Below, in pieces: positions 17,772 to 27,272 of a stretch of DNA of 64,000 nt (position 1 is the first letter of the stretch; each line of letters begins with the position of its first letter). This stretch comes from Actinobacteria bacterium HGW-Actinobacteria-2 (GTDB taxonomy: Bacteria; Actinomycetota; Actinomycetes; Propionibacteriales; Propionibacteriaceae), in assembly GCA_002841335.1 (NCBI GenBank), contig PHEY01000002.1:62001-126000 (forward strand), in the 5' to 3' direction. The notes under the pieces were generated by a model. The model had not been told where the DNA came from and searched no databases. It saw only the letters and a program-made list of their open reading frames with translations. A program made the position numbers and the translations under genes.

Positions 17772-18995
17772 ATGGGTTTGAGCAGTTCTGCCGAGCAGCC
17801 GCAGCCGCTGCGCGTGGTGGTGAACTCGACCAAGGAGTGGGTGGACCGGCTCAACCCCATCTGGGTCGAGGGGCAGCTGATCGAAATCAAGCAGCGTTCG
17901 GGGGCGATGCAGTTCCTGACCATGCGCGACACCTTGGCCGAAGTATCAGTCACCATCTCCACCACCCGCGCCGTACTGGACGCCGCCGGCCCGATCACCG
18001 AGGGCACCATCGTGGCGGCCTGGGTGAAGCCGGTGGTGTGGGCCAAGTCGGGCAGCCTGGTGTTCGACTGCCGCGAGCTGCGTCCGTCCGGTGAGGGACG
18101 GCTGCTGGCCGCGATCGAGCAGCGCAAACGCATGCTGCAGGCAGAAGGCCTGTTCGACCCGTCCCGCAAGCGACGGCTGCCGTTCCTGCCGAAGCGGATC
18201 GGGCTGATCACCGGCGCCGGCAGCGCCGCCGAGCGCGACGTGATCGAGAACATCGCCCGACGTTGGCCGGCCGCCGTCGTCGAGGTCAGACACACCCTGG
18301 TGCAGGGGCCGAACGCTGCCGAGCAGGTGATCGACGCGCTGACGGCCCTTGATCGCCACCCCGAGGTGGAGGTCATCATCATCGCTCGCGGCGGCGGCTC
18401 ACTGGAGGATCTGTTGCCGTTCAGCGAGGAGGCGCTGGCCCGCGCGGTGTTCGCTTGCCGCACCCCGGTGGTAAGCGCGATCGGTCACGAAACCGACACC
18501 CCGATTCTTGATCTGGTCGCCGATCTGCGGGCCTCCACCCCCACCGACGCGGCCAAACGGGTCGTGCCGGACGCGGCCACCGAGGCAGCCAACCTCGCCA
18601 CCGCCGTCGGACGGATGCGTCAGGCCATGATCACCCGGGTCAGCACCGAACAGCGCCGCCTCGACGAGGTGCGCACCCGACCGGTGCTGCGCGACCCGTC
18701 CGCCACGCTGGACGGGCACCGCGAGCGACTCACCAGCACCCGCGAACGCTTGGGCCGAGCCATCGAGGTCCGGTTGCGCGAGGAGCGAACCGGACTGACC
18801 CACGCCATCGAGCGCGTCCGGGCACTCTCTCCCAAAGCCACCCTGCAGCGCGGCTATGCGATTCTCACCGATGCGAGCGGCGACACTGTCGATCGGGTTG
18901 CAGCCACCGCCAAGGGTGCCAAACTCACCGCCCGGATGGCCGACGGCCAGCTGGGCCTCACCGTCACCAAGACCGACCCCGTGGAGCAACCATGA
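17772..18995 (+). CDS. xseA: Exodeoxyribonuclease VII large subunit
   Basis: WVEGQLIEIKQRSGAMQFLTMRD (OB fold), RIGLITGAGSAAERDVIENIARRWP, IIIARGGGSLEDLLPFSEE, SAIGHETDTPILD. Confidence 0.95.
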   Translation: MGLSSSAEQPQPLRVVVNSTKEWVDRLNPIWVEGQLIEIKQRSGAMQFLTMRDTLAEVSVTISTTRAVLDAAGPITEGTIVAAWVKPVVWAKSGSLVFDCRELRPSGEGRLLAAIEQRKRMLQAEGLFDPSRKRRLPFLPKRIGLITGAGSAAERDVIENIARRWPAAVVEVRHTLVQGPNAAEQVIDALTALDRHPEVEVIIIARGGGSLEDLLPFSEEALARAVFACRTPVVSAIGHETDTPILDLVADLRASTPTDAAKRVVPDAATEAANLATAVGRMRQAMITRVSTEQRRLDEVRTRPVLRDPSATLDGHRERLTSTRERLGRAIEVRLREERTGLTHAIERVRALSPKATLQRGYAILTDASGDTVDRVAATAKGAKLTARMADGQLGLTVTKTDPVEQP

Positions 18996-19198
18996 CTGCC
19001 AAGAAGACTGAGCTCAGCTACGAAGAGGCCCGCGACCAGCTGGTCGAGATCGTCCGCAAGCTCGAAGCCGGCTCGGTGCCACTGAGCGAGTCGATGGCAC
19101 TGTGGGAGCGCGGCGAGGAACTGGCCGGTATCTGCCAGACCTGGCTGGACGGTGCCAAGGCCAAGATCGACGCCGCTCGCACCGCCACGCAGGACTAG
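18992..19198 (+). CDS. xseB: Exodeoxyribonuclease VII small subunit
   Basis: LSYEEARDQLVEIVRKLEAGSVPLSESMALWERGEELAGICQTWLDGAKAKI; overlaps xseA by 4 nt. Confidence 0.95.
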   Translation: MTAKKTELSYEEARDQLVEIVRKLEAGSVPLSESMALWERGEELAGICQTWLDGAKAKIDAARTATQD

Positions 19199-19617
19199 GC
19201 GACCGCTGACGTCCGTCCCGTCAGCCCCAGCACCGCTCCGACCAACGCCACTGACAGACCGACGATCGGCGGCAGCGGCATCAGCCACACCGAGAGTGCC
19301 AGTCCGACCAGGCAGGATGCCGCCACGGCAACAAGCAATGGCCTCGGATCGGCCATCCGTGGAGCGGCCACGACGACCGCCATGCCAAGTGAGATCACCA
19401 TCAATCCCATCAGCAGGCTGTAGCCGAGGAACAGCTCAGCCAAGCTATGACTCGGGCCGCCCAGCGAGACGGTGGCTCGCCCCATGGCCGCCATCGCTTC
19501 GGAGGTGGCGGCATCAACCCGCCGCGATCCGTCCAAAGCCACGGTGACCAGGTGACCACAGCCGAGCACGACCAGCGACCAACCCGCGATGCGGGCGCCC
19601 AGCAGTCGCCCCTTCAT
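19195..19617 (-). CDS. Small integral membrane protein (140 aa)
   Basis: Four hydrophobic segments; ATGA-coupled to the upstream flavin monooxygenase gene. Confidence 0.7.
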   Translation of the reverse strand: MKGRLLGARIAGWSLVVLGCGHLVTVALDGSRRVDAATSEAMAAMGRATVSLGGPSHSLAELFLGYSLLMGLMVISLGMAVVVAAPRMADPRPLLVAVAASCLVGLALSVWLMPLPPIVGLSVALVGAVLGLTGRTSAVA

Positions 19618-20741
19618 CGGGTCACCGCCAATGCCACCCCAGGAGCCACCAGGCTCGTCAGCATCCGGTCGCCGGACGACGCGGGGGTGAGTCGCATCGC
19701 CGCATTGCGGACGGCGACCGCGAGCGGGTTGTGCCAGTGGGCCACCTGGCCGATCCGACGGGAGTCCAGCTGCACCTTGCGCACCCGTCGGGCCCGCATC
19801 TCCTGATAGCGCTGAAGGGCCCCCTCCACCCCCGGACGCAGCGCGAGCATGGCCGCCTTGGCGTCTTCGATCGCCATCACGGCACCTTGGCCTTGGTTCG
19901 GAGTCATCGAGTGCGCCGCATCGCCTAGGAGCAGCACGCGTCCACTGCCCCAGATCGGACGGTCCAGTTCGAACAGGTCGTGGTGCAACGGTGGCACGGT
20001 GTCGAGGCGGCTGACCAAGTCTCCAGCCACGCCACCGAACCCCTCGAACAGGGCGGCGAACTCGGTCATTGTGGTCGGCCCCGGTTGACCCGCTGGGGCG
20101 TCGGCGACCAGGTAGTAGTAGGCCCGTCCATCCTCGATCGGGACCACGCCGACTCTGGTGCGCCCTCCCCACGCCTCGGTGGCGATGTCGCCGGCGTCGA
20201 GGTCGAGCATCCCGCGCCAGCAGGTGGTGCCGCTGTAGCGCAGCCGTCCCGGCCCGGTGGGCAGTTGGGCGCGCACCGACGAACGGATCCCGTCGGCGGC
20301 CACCACCGCATCGGCGGCGTACTCTCCGCCAGGCGTGGACACCCAGACTCGCCCACGGACTTCCGAGACTGTCTCGACCGCCGCATTGAAGGTCACCTCG
20401 ACCTCGCGCGGCAAGGCCTGCGACAACAACTGGTGAGCCCGCGCACGGCTGATGCCGTAGCTGGGCCCGTGCTGAGTGGCCAGGTGACTGGTCGACAACG
20501 CCGACAGCAGATCGCCCGTCTTGTCTCGCACCTCCATGGAACGCAGTTGCTGGGCCTCACCGTCCAGTGACACGCCCAGCGACTCCAGGACGCGCACGGC
20601 ATTCGCGGCCAGGACCAGACCGGCCCCGACCGGCTCGAAGCCGGCGCTGCGTTCGAAGAGCCGTACTTGGTAGCCGTCGCGGGCGAGCGCGTTCGCAGCG
20701 GTCAGGCCGCCGATCCCGGCTCCGATGACAATGACGTCCAT
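19614..20741 (-). CDS. FAD-dependent monooxygenase (PHBH-like)
   Basis: MDVIVIGAGIGGLTAANALARDGYQVRLFE (GxGxxG), GRVLLLGDAAHSMTPNQGQGAVMAIEDA. Confidence 0.92.
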   Translation of the reverse strand: MDVIVIGAGIGGLTAANALARDGYQVRLFERSAGFEPVGAGLVLAANAVRVLESLGVSLDGEAQQLRSMEVRDKTGDLLSALSTSHLATQHGPSYGISRARAHQLLSQALPREVEVTFNAAVETVSEVRGRVWVSTPGGEYAADAVVAADGIRSSVRAQLPTGPGRLRYSGTTCWRGMLDLDAGDIATEAWGGRTRVGVVPIEDGRAYYYLVADAPAGQPGPTTMTEFAALFEGFGGVAGDLVSRLDTVPPLHHDLFELDRPIWGSGRVLLLGDAAHSMTPNQGQGAVMAIEDAKAAMLALRPGVEGALQRYQEMRARRVRKVQLDSRRIGQVAHWHNPLAVAVRNAAMRLTPASSGDRMLTSLVAPGVALAVTR

Positions 20742-20742
20742 A

Positions 20743-21330
20743 TCAGTGCACCTCCGTTGCGCCGAGCATCCGCTGAAGCGAGGAGCGCAGCAGGGCCAGC
20801 TGCGCAGGCCGATCGAGCTCACCGCGTAGTCCGCTGACCAGGGCGCCGAAGTAGAAGGCGAAGAAGCTCAGGAACGCTTGGCCCGGCTCGATCGGCGCGA
20901 TCTCCCCACGCTCAACGGCGGCAACGACTTCGGCGCTGACCCACTCGCGGAACTGCGCCATACGCACCTGGGACGGGCTGCCGTCGGCGCTCTCGAACAG
21001 CGAGCCGGCGATCACTTGGCGAGAGAGCTCCGGATCGGTGTCGTACCCGTCGAACAGGGCCGCCGCAACGTGAACCAGGCGGTCGATCAGGCCATCGGGA
21101 GGTGTCTTCGCTGCGGCGTCCAGCGCCGCGCCCACGGTTTGGTCGAGGATCGCCTCGGCCAGCTGCGCCATGGTCGGAAAGTGGAGGAACACTGTCCCCA
21201 CTGCGACCCCGGCTTCGGCCGCCACGTCGCGTGCAGTGGCGGCGGCGAAGCCCTCGCGGGCCATCACCCGACTGGCCGCGCTGAGAATCTCGGCGTGCGT
21301 GTTCGCCTTCTGCTCTGCTCTACTGATCAT
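20743..21330 (-). CDS. TetR-family transcriptional regulator
   Basis: THAEILSAASRVMAREGFAAATARDVAAEAGVAVGTVFLHFPTMAQLAEAIL. Confidence 0.93.
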   Translation of the reverse strand: MISRAEQKANTHAEILSAASRVMAREGFAAATARDVAAEAGVAVGTVFLHFPTMAQLAEAILDQTVGAALDAAAKTPPDGLIDRLVHVAAALFDGYDTDPELSRQVIAGSLFESADGSPSQVRMAQFREWVSAEVVAAVERGEIAPIEPGQAFLSFFAFYFGALVSGLRGELDRPAQLALLRSSLQRMLGATEVH

Positions 21331-21343
21331 GCTCAGTGAGCAT
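21329..21343. promoter_or_regulatory. Probable TetR operator (15-bp perfect palindrome)
   Basis: ATGCTCA-G-TGAGCAT overlapping the tetR start codon; CTCAGTGA recurs at 21345-21352. Confidence 0.65.
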
Positions 21344-21579
21344 ACTCAGTGAAATGCTCCCTGGCGACCTCTGCAACGAATTGCCCCGAGGATGTCGGCC
21401 TGCCCCTCAACACGCGACAGATCTCAGACATCAGAGTCGATTTGTTGCAGGGAAGTGGAATGGGCGCCGCCCGCCGCCTGATGCAACCAAGCGCGCTCGA
21501 TACGCGAGACACCCGGCGTGTCCGGGCTCGTCGGACCGGTGCTAGGGCGTTTGGTTGCACGCTCGCTAGGCTCTCAGGC

Positions 21580-22086
21580 ATGCCCATGCTGATCTTGACT
21601 GTCGTCGGCGATGATCGCGCCGGACTGGTAGCCGCCCTGGCCGAAGTGGTGTCCGCTCATGGCGGCAACTGGGAGCGCAGCGAACTGGCCGAACTCGACG
21701 GCACTTTCGCCGGTGTCGTCGAGGTGTCGGTGCCCGCAGATCAAGCCGCGGCGTTCACCGCAGCCCTCGACGGGCTGGACGGACTGCTGAAGGTCACCGC
21801 GCACACCGGTGTCGCCGAGGCGCCCAGCGACTGGCCGCGGCTGAGCCTGACGGTGATCGGCAACGACCGTCCCGGCATCGTGAAAGAGATCTCCGGCGCG
21901 CTGAGCCGCCACCGCCTCAACATCGAACACCTGTCGAGCAAGACGATCGACGCCCCGATGGCGGGCGGACGGTTGTTCGAGGCCACCGTGATCGCGCGAG
22001 TTCCGGCCGATGGCGACACCGCTGCCATCACCGCCGATCTGGAGCACCTCGCCGCCGAGATCCAGGTCGACCTGCAGCTGGGCTGA
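21580..22086 (+). CDS. Tandem ACT-domain protein (GcvR-like)
   Basis: MPMLILTVVGDDRAGLVAALAEVVSAHGGNWERSELAELDGTFAGVV...LSLTVIGNDRPGIVKEISGALSRHRLNIEHLSS. Confidence 0.85.
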   Translation: MPMLILTVVGDDRAGLVAALAEVVSAHGGNWERSELAELDGTFAGVVEVSVPADQAAAFTAALDGLDGLLKVTAHTGVAEAPSDWPRLSLTVIGNDRPGIVKEISGALSRHRLNIEHLSSKTIDAPMAGGRLFEATVIARVPADGDTAAITADLEHLAAEIQVDLQLG

Positions 22087-22095
22087 TCGCCCGCG

Positions 22096-23082
22096 TCACC
22101 ACCGGTTGTGGACGTGCTCGGCCCAGCCGTAGATGCCCTCGAAGCTCACCTCACCGAAGCGGCCTGACCAGTACCCGAAGCACTGGTCTGTACTGGCCGC
22201 GATCACGCCCAGATTGGTACGGGCCGTCCGGTCGTATTCGGGGCTGAACACCGCGTCCAGGTCGCCGCCGCGAATCGTCCACGGACGTCGCCAGTCGGCC
22301 ACGTCGTAGCTCCAGGTCAGCTCCTCGGAGATCTTGTGCATGGCGGTGCCGATCAGGATCCCGTTCTCGGTCGAGCCGGTGCCGTCGGTCCACTTGCCAC
22401 CCACCTGCACACCGAACGGACGTCCGCCCACCAGCCCGGAGCCGGCGCCCCAATTCCAGGTGATGTCGTAGGGCCATCGACCCCGACCGTGGTCGAGCAC
22501 CGCCCACGAATCGGTCGCCGGCACCGGGTAGGTCGTCTGGTCGATGACCAGCTGACCGACCGCAGGCAGGGCGACGTCCTTGACCGTGTACTGGAATCGC
22601 TTCGATGACCACGGCACCACCACCGCCAGACACTCGTGGGCCTCAGGCCGGGTGACGGTGATGTCGATGCTCACGCCGGGGATCTCGGCCCTGAGGTGCG
22701 TCCCGGTGGCGGTGGGGGTGATCTGAATCGACAGGTTCGGCGCGCTCGCACTCGCCGGTCCATCGCCCAGGCTGGCCGGCAGCACCACGCCGCGAGCCGG
22801 CAGGACTGTCGGCGCCTGCCCCCACGTCTGCTCGCTGGCCCGATCGAACACCCACACCTCGTTGACCGCCGCATAGTCCACCGATGAGACGGTCAGGGCC
22901 ACCACATGGGTGGGAGTGACCACGTTCCAATACTCCCAGCGTTTGTTGCGCCCCCAGCTACGGCGTCCATCAATGCCCGAGGTGTCGACCACCGGGCGCC
23001 GGGCCCAGCCCACCGCGGCCGGGTTGAGCCGTCCGTCCGCCCCCACGAGCGCAACGGGCGCTGTCAGTTCACGTTCACTCAC
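22096..23082 (-). CDS. DUF2804 family protein
   Basis: GWARRPVVDTSGIDGRRSWGRNKRWEYWNVVTPTHVVALTVSSVDYAAVNEVWVFD...WNWGAGSGLVGGRPFGVQVGGKWTDGTGSTENGI. Confidence 0.85.
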   Translation of the reverse strand: MSERELTAPVALVGADGRLNPAAVGWARRPVVDTSGIDGRRSWGRNKRWEYWNVVTPTHVVALTVSSVDYAAVNEVWVFDRASEQTWGQAPTVLPARGVVLPASLGDGPASASAPNLSIQITPTATGTHLRAEIPGVSIDITVTRPEAHECLAVVVPWSSKRFQYTVKDVALPAVGQLVIDQTTYPVPATDSWAVLDHGRGRWPYDITWNWGAGSGLVGGRPFGVQVGGKWTDGTGSTENGILIGTAMHKISEELTWSYDVADWRRPWTIRGGDLDAVFSPEYDRTARTNLGVIAASTDQCFGYWSGRFGEVSFEGIYGWAEHVHNRW

Positions 23083-23099
23083 GACCCCAGTGAAACGTA

Positions 23100-23145
23100 A
23101 GTGAGGGGAGTTGTGCACCGTGTTTGGTGCACAACTCCCCTCACT
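23100..23145 (-). terminator. 20-bp perfect stem-loop downstream of gabD
   Basis: AGTGAGGGGAGTTGTGCACC / GGTGCACAACTCCCCTCACT with 6-nt loop, immediately 3' of the gabD stop (23156). Confidence 0.75.
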
Positions 23146-23155
23146 CTTGCGTAGA

Positions 23156-24613
23156 TCAGGCGTACGGGTTGCCGATGCCGACGTAGACGGTTTCGAGGTA
23201 CTCCTCGATGCCTTCCTCGCCGCCCTCGCGACCCAGACCGGACTGCTTGACGCCGCCGAAGGGGGCGGCCGGGTTGGAGATGACGCCGGAGTTGACCGCC
23301 AGCATGCCGGTCTCGATCCGCTCGCTCATCCGCAGCGCCCGCTTGAGGTCTTTGGTGAACACGTAGGAGATCAGGCCGTACTCGCTGCCGTTAGCCAGCG
23401 CCACCGCCTCGTCCTCGGAGTCGAAGGTGGCGATCGGCACGACCGGGCCGAAGATCTCCTCGGTCAGGACGCGCGCGTCGCGAGCCACGTTCACCAGCAC
23501 GGTCGGCTCGAAGAAGTAACCAGCGCGATCCATCCGGCCACCACCGGTCAGGACGGTGCCGCCACCGGCCACCGCATCGTCCACCAGACCACCGATGCGC
23601 TCCAGGGCGTCATCGTCGATGACCGGACCGAGCTGGGTGCCGTCCTCGATGCCGGGGCCGACCTTGATACCGGCCACCCGGGCGGCCAGCTTCTCGGCGA
23701 ACGGCTCGGCGATCGACGAGTGGACGTAGATGCGGTTGGCCGCGGTGCACGCCTGGCCGCCGTTACGCAGCTTGGCGTTGTAGGCACCATCGACGGCGGC
23801 CTCCAGATCGGCGTCGCCGAACACCAGGAACGGGGCGTTGCCACCCAGCTCCATCGACGTCCGCAGCACACCCTCGGCGGCCTGCTTCAGCAGCACCTTG
23901 CCTACCTCGGTGGAGCCGGTGAAGGACACCTTGCGCAGCCGCGGATCGTTGAACAGCGGCCCGGTGGTCGCGCCGGAGTGGGTGGTCGGAATGATGTTGA
24001 TCACACCGGCCGGAACCCCGACCTCCTCCATCACCTTCGCGAACAACAGCGTGGTCAGCGGCGTCAGGGCGGCCGGCTTGACCACCACGGTGCAGCCGGC
24101 AGCCATCGCCGGGGCCACCTTGCGGGTGGCCATGGCCAGCGGGAAGTTCCACGGCGTGATCAGCAGGCTCGGGCCCACCGGACGCTTGGAGACCAGCAGC
24201 CGGTTCACGCCGTCCGGAGCGGTGGAGTAGCGCCCGTAGATGCGCGCGGCTTCCTCGGAGAACCAGCGCAGGAACTCCGCGCCGTAGGCGACCTCCCCGC
24301 GCGACTCGGCCAGCGGCTTGCCCATTTCCAGGGTCATCACCGCCGCGAACTCCTCAGACCGAGCGGTCACCGCCTCGAAGCCAGCCCGCAGTAGCTCACC
24401 GCGCACCCGCGGCGCGGTCCGCGCCCATTCCTCCTGCACGGCAGCGGCGGCGTCGAGGGCAGCCATGCCGTCGGCGGGGGTGGCGTCGGCGACCTGGGCC
24501 AACACCTCGCCGGTGGCGGGGTTCTCCACCGCGAACGTGGCCCCATTGGAAGCGGCGCGCCACTGACCGCCGATGTAGAGCCCGGTGGGCACTGATTGTG
24601 GCAATTGCGTCAT
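23156..24613 (-). CDS. gabD: NAD(P)-dependent succinate-semialdehyde dehydrogenase
   Basis: LLITPWNFPLAMATRKVAPAMAAGCTVVVKPA, VSFTGSTEVGKVLL, MELGGNAPFLVF, GGQACTAANRIYVHSSI, context next to gabT. Confidence 0.9.
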   Translation of the reverse strand: MTQLPQSVPTGLYIGGQWRAASNGATFAVENPATGEVLAQVADATPADGMAALDAAAAVQEEWARTAPRVRGELLRAGFEAVTARSEEFAAVMTLEMGKPLAESRGEVAYGAEFLRWFSEEAARIYGRYSTAPDGVNRLLVSKRPVGPSLLITPWNFPLAMATRKVAPAMAAGCTVVVKPAALTPLTTLLFAKVMEEVGVPAGVINIIPTTHSGATTGPLFNDPRLRKVSFTGSTEVGKVLLKQAAEGVLRTSMELGGNAPFLVFGDADLEAAVDGAYNAKLRNGGQACTAANRIYVHSSIAEPFAEKLAARVAGIKVGPGIEDGTQLGPVIDDDALERIGGLVDDAVAGGGTVLTGGGRMDRAGYFFEPTVLVNVARDARVLTEEIFGPVVPIATFDSEDEAVALANGSEYGLISYVFTKDLKRALRMSERIETGMLAVNSGVISNPAAPFGGVKQSGLGREGGEEGIEEYLETVYVGIGNPYA

Positions 24614-24646
24614 TGCAGTCCTCTCCTGCATCAAAAACCTGTGAAG

Positions 24647-24682
24647 CCGCGGCCAGTCTCGCTCGTGCAAGACCGGCCGCGG
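24647..24682 (-). terminator. Stem-loop between gabT and gabD (attenuator/terminator candidate)
   Basis: 13-bp stem with one G-U: CCGCGGCCAGTCT (24647-24659) / AGACCGGCCGCGG (24670-24682); on the minus strand followed within about 10 nt by TTTTT. Confidence 0.65.
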
Positions 24683-24692
24683 TAGTGGTGAT

Positions 24693-26027
24693 TCAGCCGA
24701 TCGCCTCGGCGAAGGCCTCTTCGAGCACGTCCATCGCGTCTTCGAGCAACGCGAACTCGGTCACCAGCGGCGGCAGCATGCGGATCACGTTGCCGTAGCT
24801 GCCACACGACAGCATCAGCACGCCGCGGCGGCCACAGCCGGCCACCACCGCCTTGGTCAAAGCGGCATCCGGGGTCTTGGACCCGTCGGGAACCACGATC
24901 TCGATGGCGACCATCGCACCGCGTCCGCGCACCTCACCGATCTGCGGGTACTTCTCGGCCAGGGCGTTCAGCCGCCGGTAGAGCAGTTCCCCGATCTGGG
25001 TGGCGCGACCGGCGAGGTCTTCGGCCTCCATGGTCTCGATGGCCGCCAACGCCGCCGCACACGACAGCGGGTTGCCACCGAAGGTGCCACCCAATCCACC
25101 GGGGACGGGCGCGTCCATGATGTCCGCGCGTCCGGTGAGCGCCGCGATCGGCAACCCGCCGCCGAGCGCCTTGGCCGTGGTGATCAGGTCGGGAACCACG
25201 TCCTCGTGCTCGATGGCGAACCACTTGCCGGTGCGGCAGAAGCCGGCCTGCACTTCGTCAGCCACCAGGACGATGCCGTGCTTGGTGCACCATTCACGCA
25301 GCAGCTTCATGAAACCGGGAGCCGGGACGATGAAGCCGCCCTCGCCCTGGATCGGCTCGATCACCACTGCGGCGATGTGGTCCTCGCCGATCTGGATGTG
25401 GGCCTTGCTGGCGAACTCGGCGAAGGCCTCTTCGGCGCAGTTCTCCGCGCCGGTGGGCCAGCGGTACGGGTAGGCCATCGGCAGCCGGTAGATCTCCGGC
25501 GCGAACGGACCGAAGCCGTCCTTGTAGGGCTGCACCTTGGCGGTCATGGCCATGGTCAGGTTGGTGCGCCCGTGGTAGGCGTGATCGAACACGATGACAG
25601 CCGGACGACCGGTGAAGGCGCGAGCCACCTTGACGGCGTTCTCGACCGCCTCCGCGCCGGCGTTGAACAGCGCCGACTTCTTCTCGAAGTCTCCGGGGGT
25701 GCGCTTGGCCAGTTCCTCACACAGCTCGATGTAGCCGTCGTAGGGACTGACCATGAAGCAGGTGTGGCCGAAGCTGGACGCCTGCTTGGTCACCGCATCG
25801 ACCACGCGCGGGGCCGAATGCCCCACCGAGGCCACGCCGATGCCCGAACCCATGTCGATGTGCTGATTGCCGTCGACATCAACCAGGATCGCGCCAACGG
25901 CGGCGGTGATGTAGAGATCGTTGCCGCCACTCACCGCGGACGAGACCGTCGCCTTACGACGTTCGGCCAACGCGGCCGATCCCGGTCCCGGCAGCGAGGT
26001 GCGCAGGATTCTCTTCTGTTCGATCAA
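24693..26027 (-). CDS. gabT: 4-aminobutyrate-2-oxoglutarate transaminase
   Basis: Class III aminotransferase: VIFDHAYHGRTNLTMAMTAK, VVIEPIQGEGGFIVPAPGFM, LVADEVQAGFCRTGKWFAIEHE, TTAKALGGGLPIAALTGR. Confidence 0.92.
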   Translation of the reverse strand: MIEQKRILRTSLPGPGSAALAERRKATVSSAVSGGNDLYITAAVGAILVDVDGNQHIDMGSGIGVASVGHSAPRVVDAVTKQASSFGHTCFMVSPYDGYIELCEELAKRTPGDFEKKSALFNAGAEAVENAVKVARAFTGRPAVIVFDHAYHGRTNLTMAMTAKVQPYKDGFGPFAPEIYRLPMAYPYRWPTGAENCAEEAFAEFASKAHIQIGEDHIAAVVIEPIQGEGGFIVPAPGFMKLLREWCTKHGIVLVADEVQAGFCRTGKWFAIEHEDVVPDLITTAKALGGGLPIAALTGRADIMDAPVPGGLGGTFGGNPLSCAAALAAIETMEAEDLAGRATQIGELLYRRLNALAEKYPQIGEVRGRGAMVAIEIVVPDGSKTPDAALTKAVVAGCGRRGVLMLSCGSYGNVIRMLPPLVTEFALLEDAMDVLEEAFAEAIG

Positions 26028-27272
26028 TTACTTTTCCTCGATTCCCCAGGCAGAGTCATAGCCGGACGGCGCCTTACCGCCCAGCAGCTCAAGGAAGGGC
26101 ACGGCGTCGAAGGCTTCCGGCCCCAACACCCCAGCTCCCTTCCATACCCCGGTGGCCAGCAGTTCCAATGCCACCACCGGGTTGATCGCGGTCTGCCAGA
26201 CCACGCATTGGGCACCATAGTTCGCCATCGCCCACTGGTTGTCGACCACGTGGTAGAGGTAGGTGCGGCGCGGCTTCCCGTCCTTGCCGGTGCCGGTGAC
26301 ATACAGCCCCGCACAGGTCTTGCCGGTCATCCGCGGGCCGATCGTCGCCGGGTCGGGCAGGACGGCGGCGACCACGTCGCGCGGGGACACCTCCACCCCC
26401 TTCACCGTCACCGGAGCGGTCGAGTCCAGGCCGAGAGCATGCAGGGTCTTCAGTACCCCGATGAACTCATCACCCAGGCCGTACTTGAAAGTGACCCGCT
26501 TGGCGTCCACCCAGCGCGGCATCAACAGCACTTCTTCATGCTCGACGTTGACGCACTCCACCTCGCCGATGCCTTCGGGGAAGGTGAAGACCTCCGGCTC
26601 ACTGAACGGCGGCGTGGTGAACCAGCCCTTGTCGGCCTCGTAGATCACCGGCGGGTTGAGGCACTCCTCGATAGTGGTCCAGATCGAGAAGGACGGGGCG
26701 AAGATCTCCTCGCCGTTCTCGTCGGTGACCACCAGGTTGGCTCCATCGCGGGTACCGAGCTCGTCGATCTCGCTGAACAGATGATCGGCGGCATACCGGG
26801 CGAACACGTCCGACAGGCCGGGCTCGACGCCCATGCCGACCAGCGCCAGCCGTCCGGACGCCTCCCAGGCCTCGGCTTGGGCGAACTGCTCGTCGCCCAG
26901 CTTCACCCCGACCTCGGCATAGGGACGCTCCGGGTGCCGCACCGACAGGCTCATCGCCATGTCGAGGTAGTCGGCACCGGCGGCGAAAGCACCGTTGAAG
27001 ATGCCCATCACGAAGCGCGGATCGACCGCGTTGAGCACATGGGTGATGCCGTGCTCGCGGGCCAACTCCGCCACCGAATCGGCGCTGGAGGCGTCGACGA
27101 AGGCGGCGACGAATCGTCCCGTTCCGCCGGCGGCCTCGGCCGCCGCGACCGACGCCTGGGCCTTGGCCAGGTCGTAGTCGGCCACCACCATCACATCGAA
27201 GAAGCTGCGGCGGGCGGCGATGCGAGCAACCGCGTCGCCTACCCCGCCTGCCCCGACCACGAGAATGCGCAT
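26028..27272 (-). CDS. Saccharopine dehydrogenase-family oxidoreductase
   Basis: MRILVVGAGGVGDAVARIAARRSFFDVMVVADYD...HVLNAVDPRFVMGIFNGAFAAGADYLDMAM. Confidence 0.88.
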   Translation of the reverse strand: MRILVVGAGGVGDAVARIAARRSFFDVMVVADYDLAKAQASVAAAEAAGGTGRFVAAFVDASSADSVAELAREHGITHVLNAVDPRFVMGIFNGAFAAGADYLDMAMSLSVRHPERPYAEVGVKLGDEQFAQAEAWEASGRLALVGMGVEPGLSDVFARYAADHLFSEIDELGTRDGANLVVTDENGEEIFAPSFSIWTTIEECLNPPVIYEADKGWFTTPPFSEPEVFTFPEGIGEVECVNVEHEEVLLMPRWVDAKRVTFKYGLGDEFIGVLKTLHALGLDSTAPVTVKGVEVSPRDVVAAVLPDPATIGPRMTGKTCAGLYVTGTGKDGKPRRTYLYHVVDNQWAMANYGAQCVVWQTAINPVVALELLATGVWKGAGVLGPEAFDAVPFLELLGGKAPSGYDSAWGIEEK

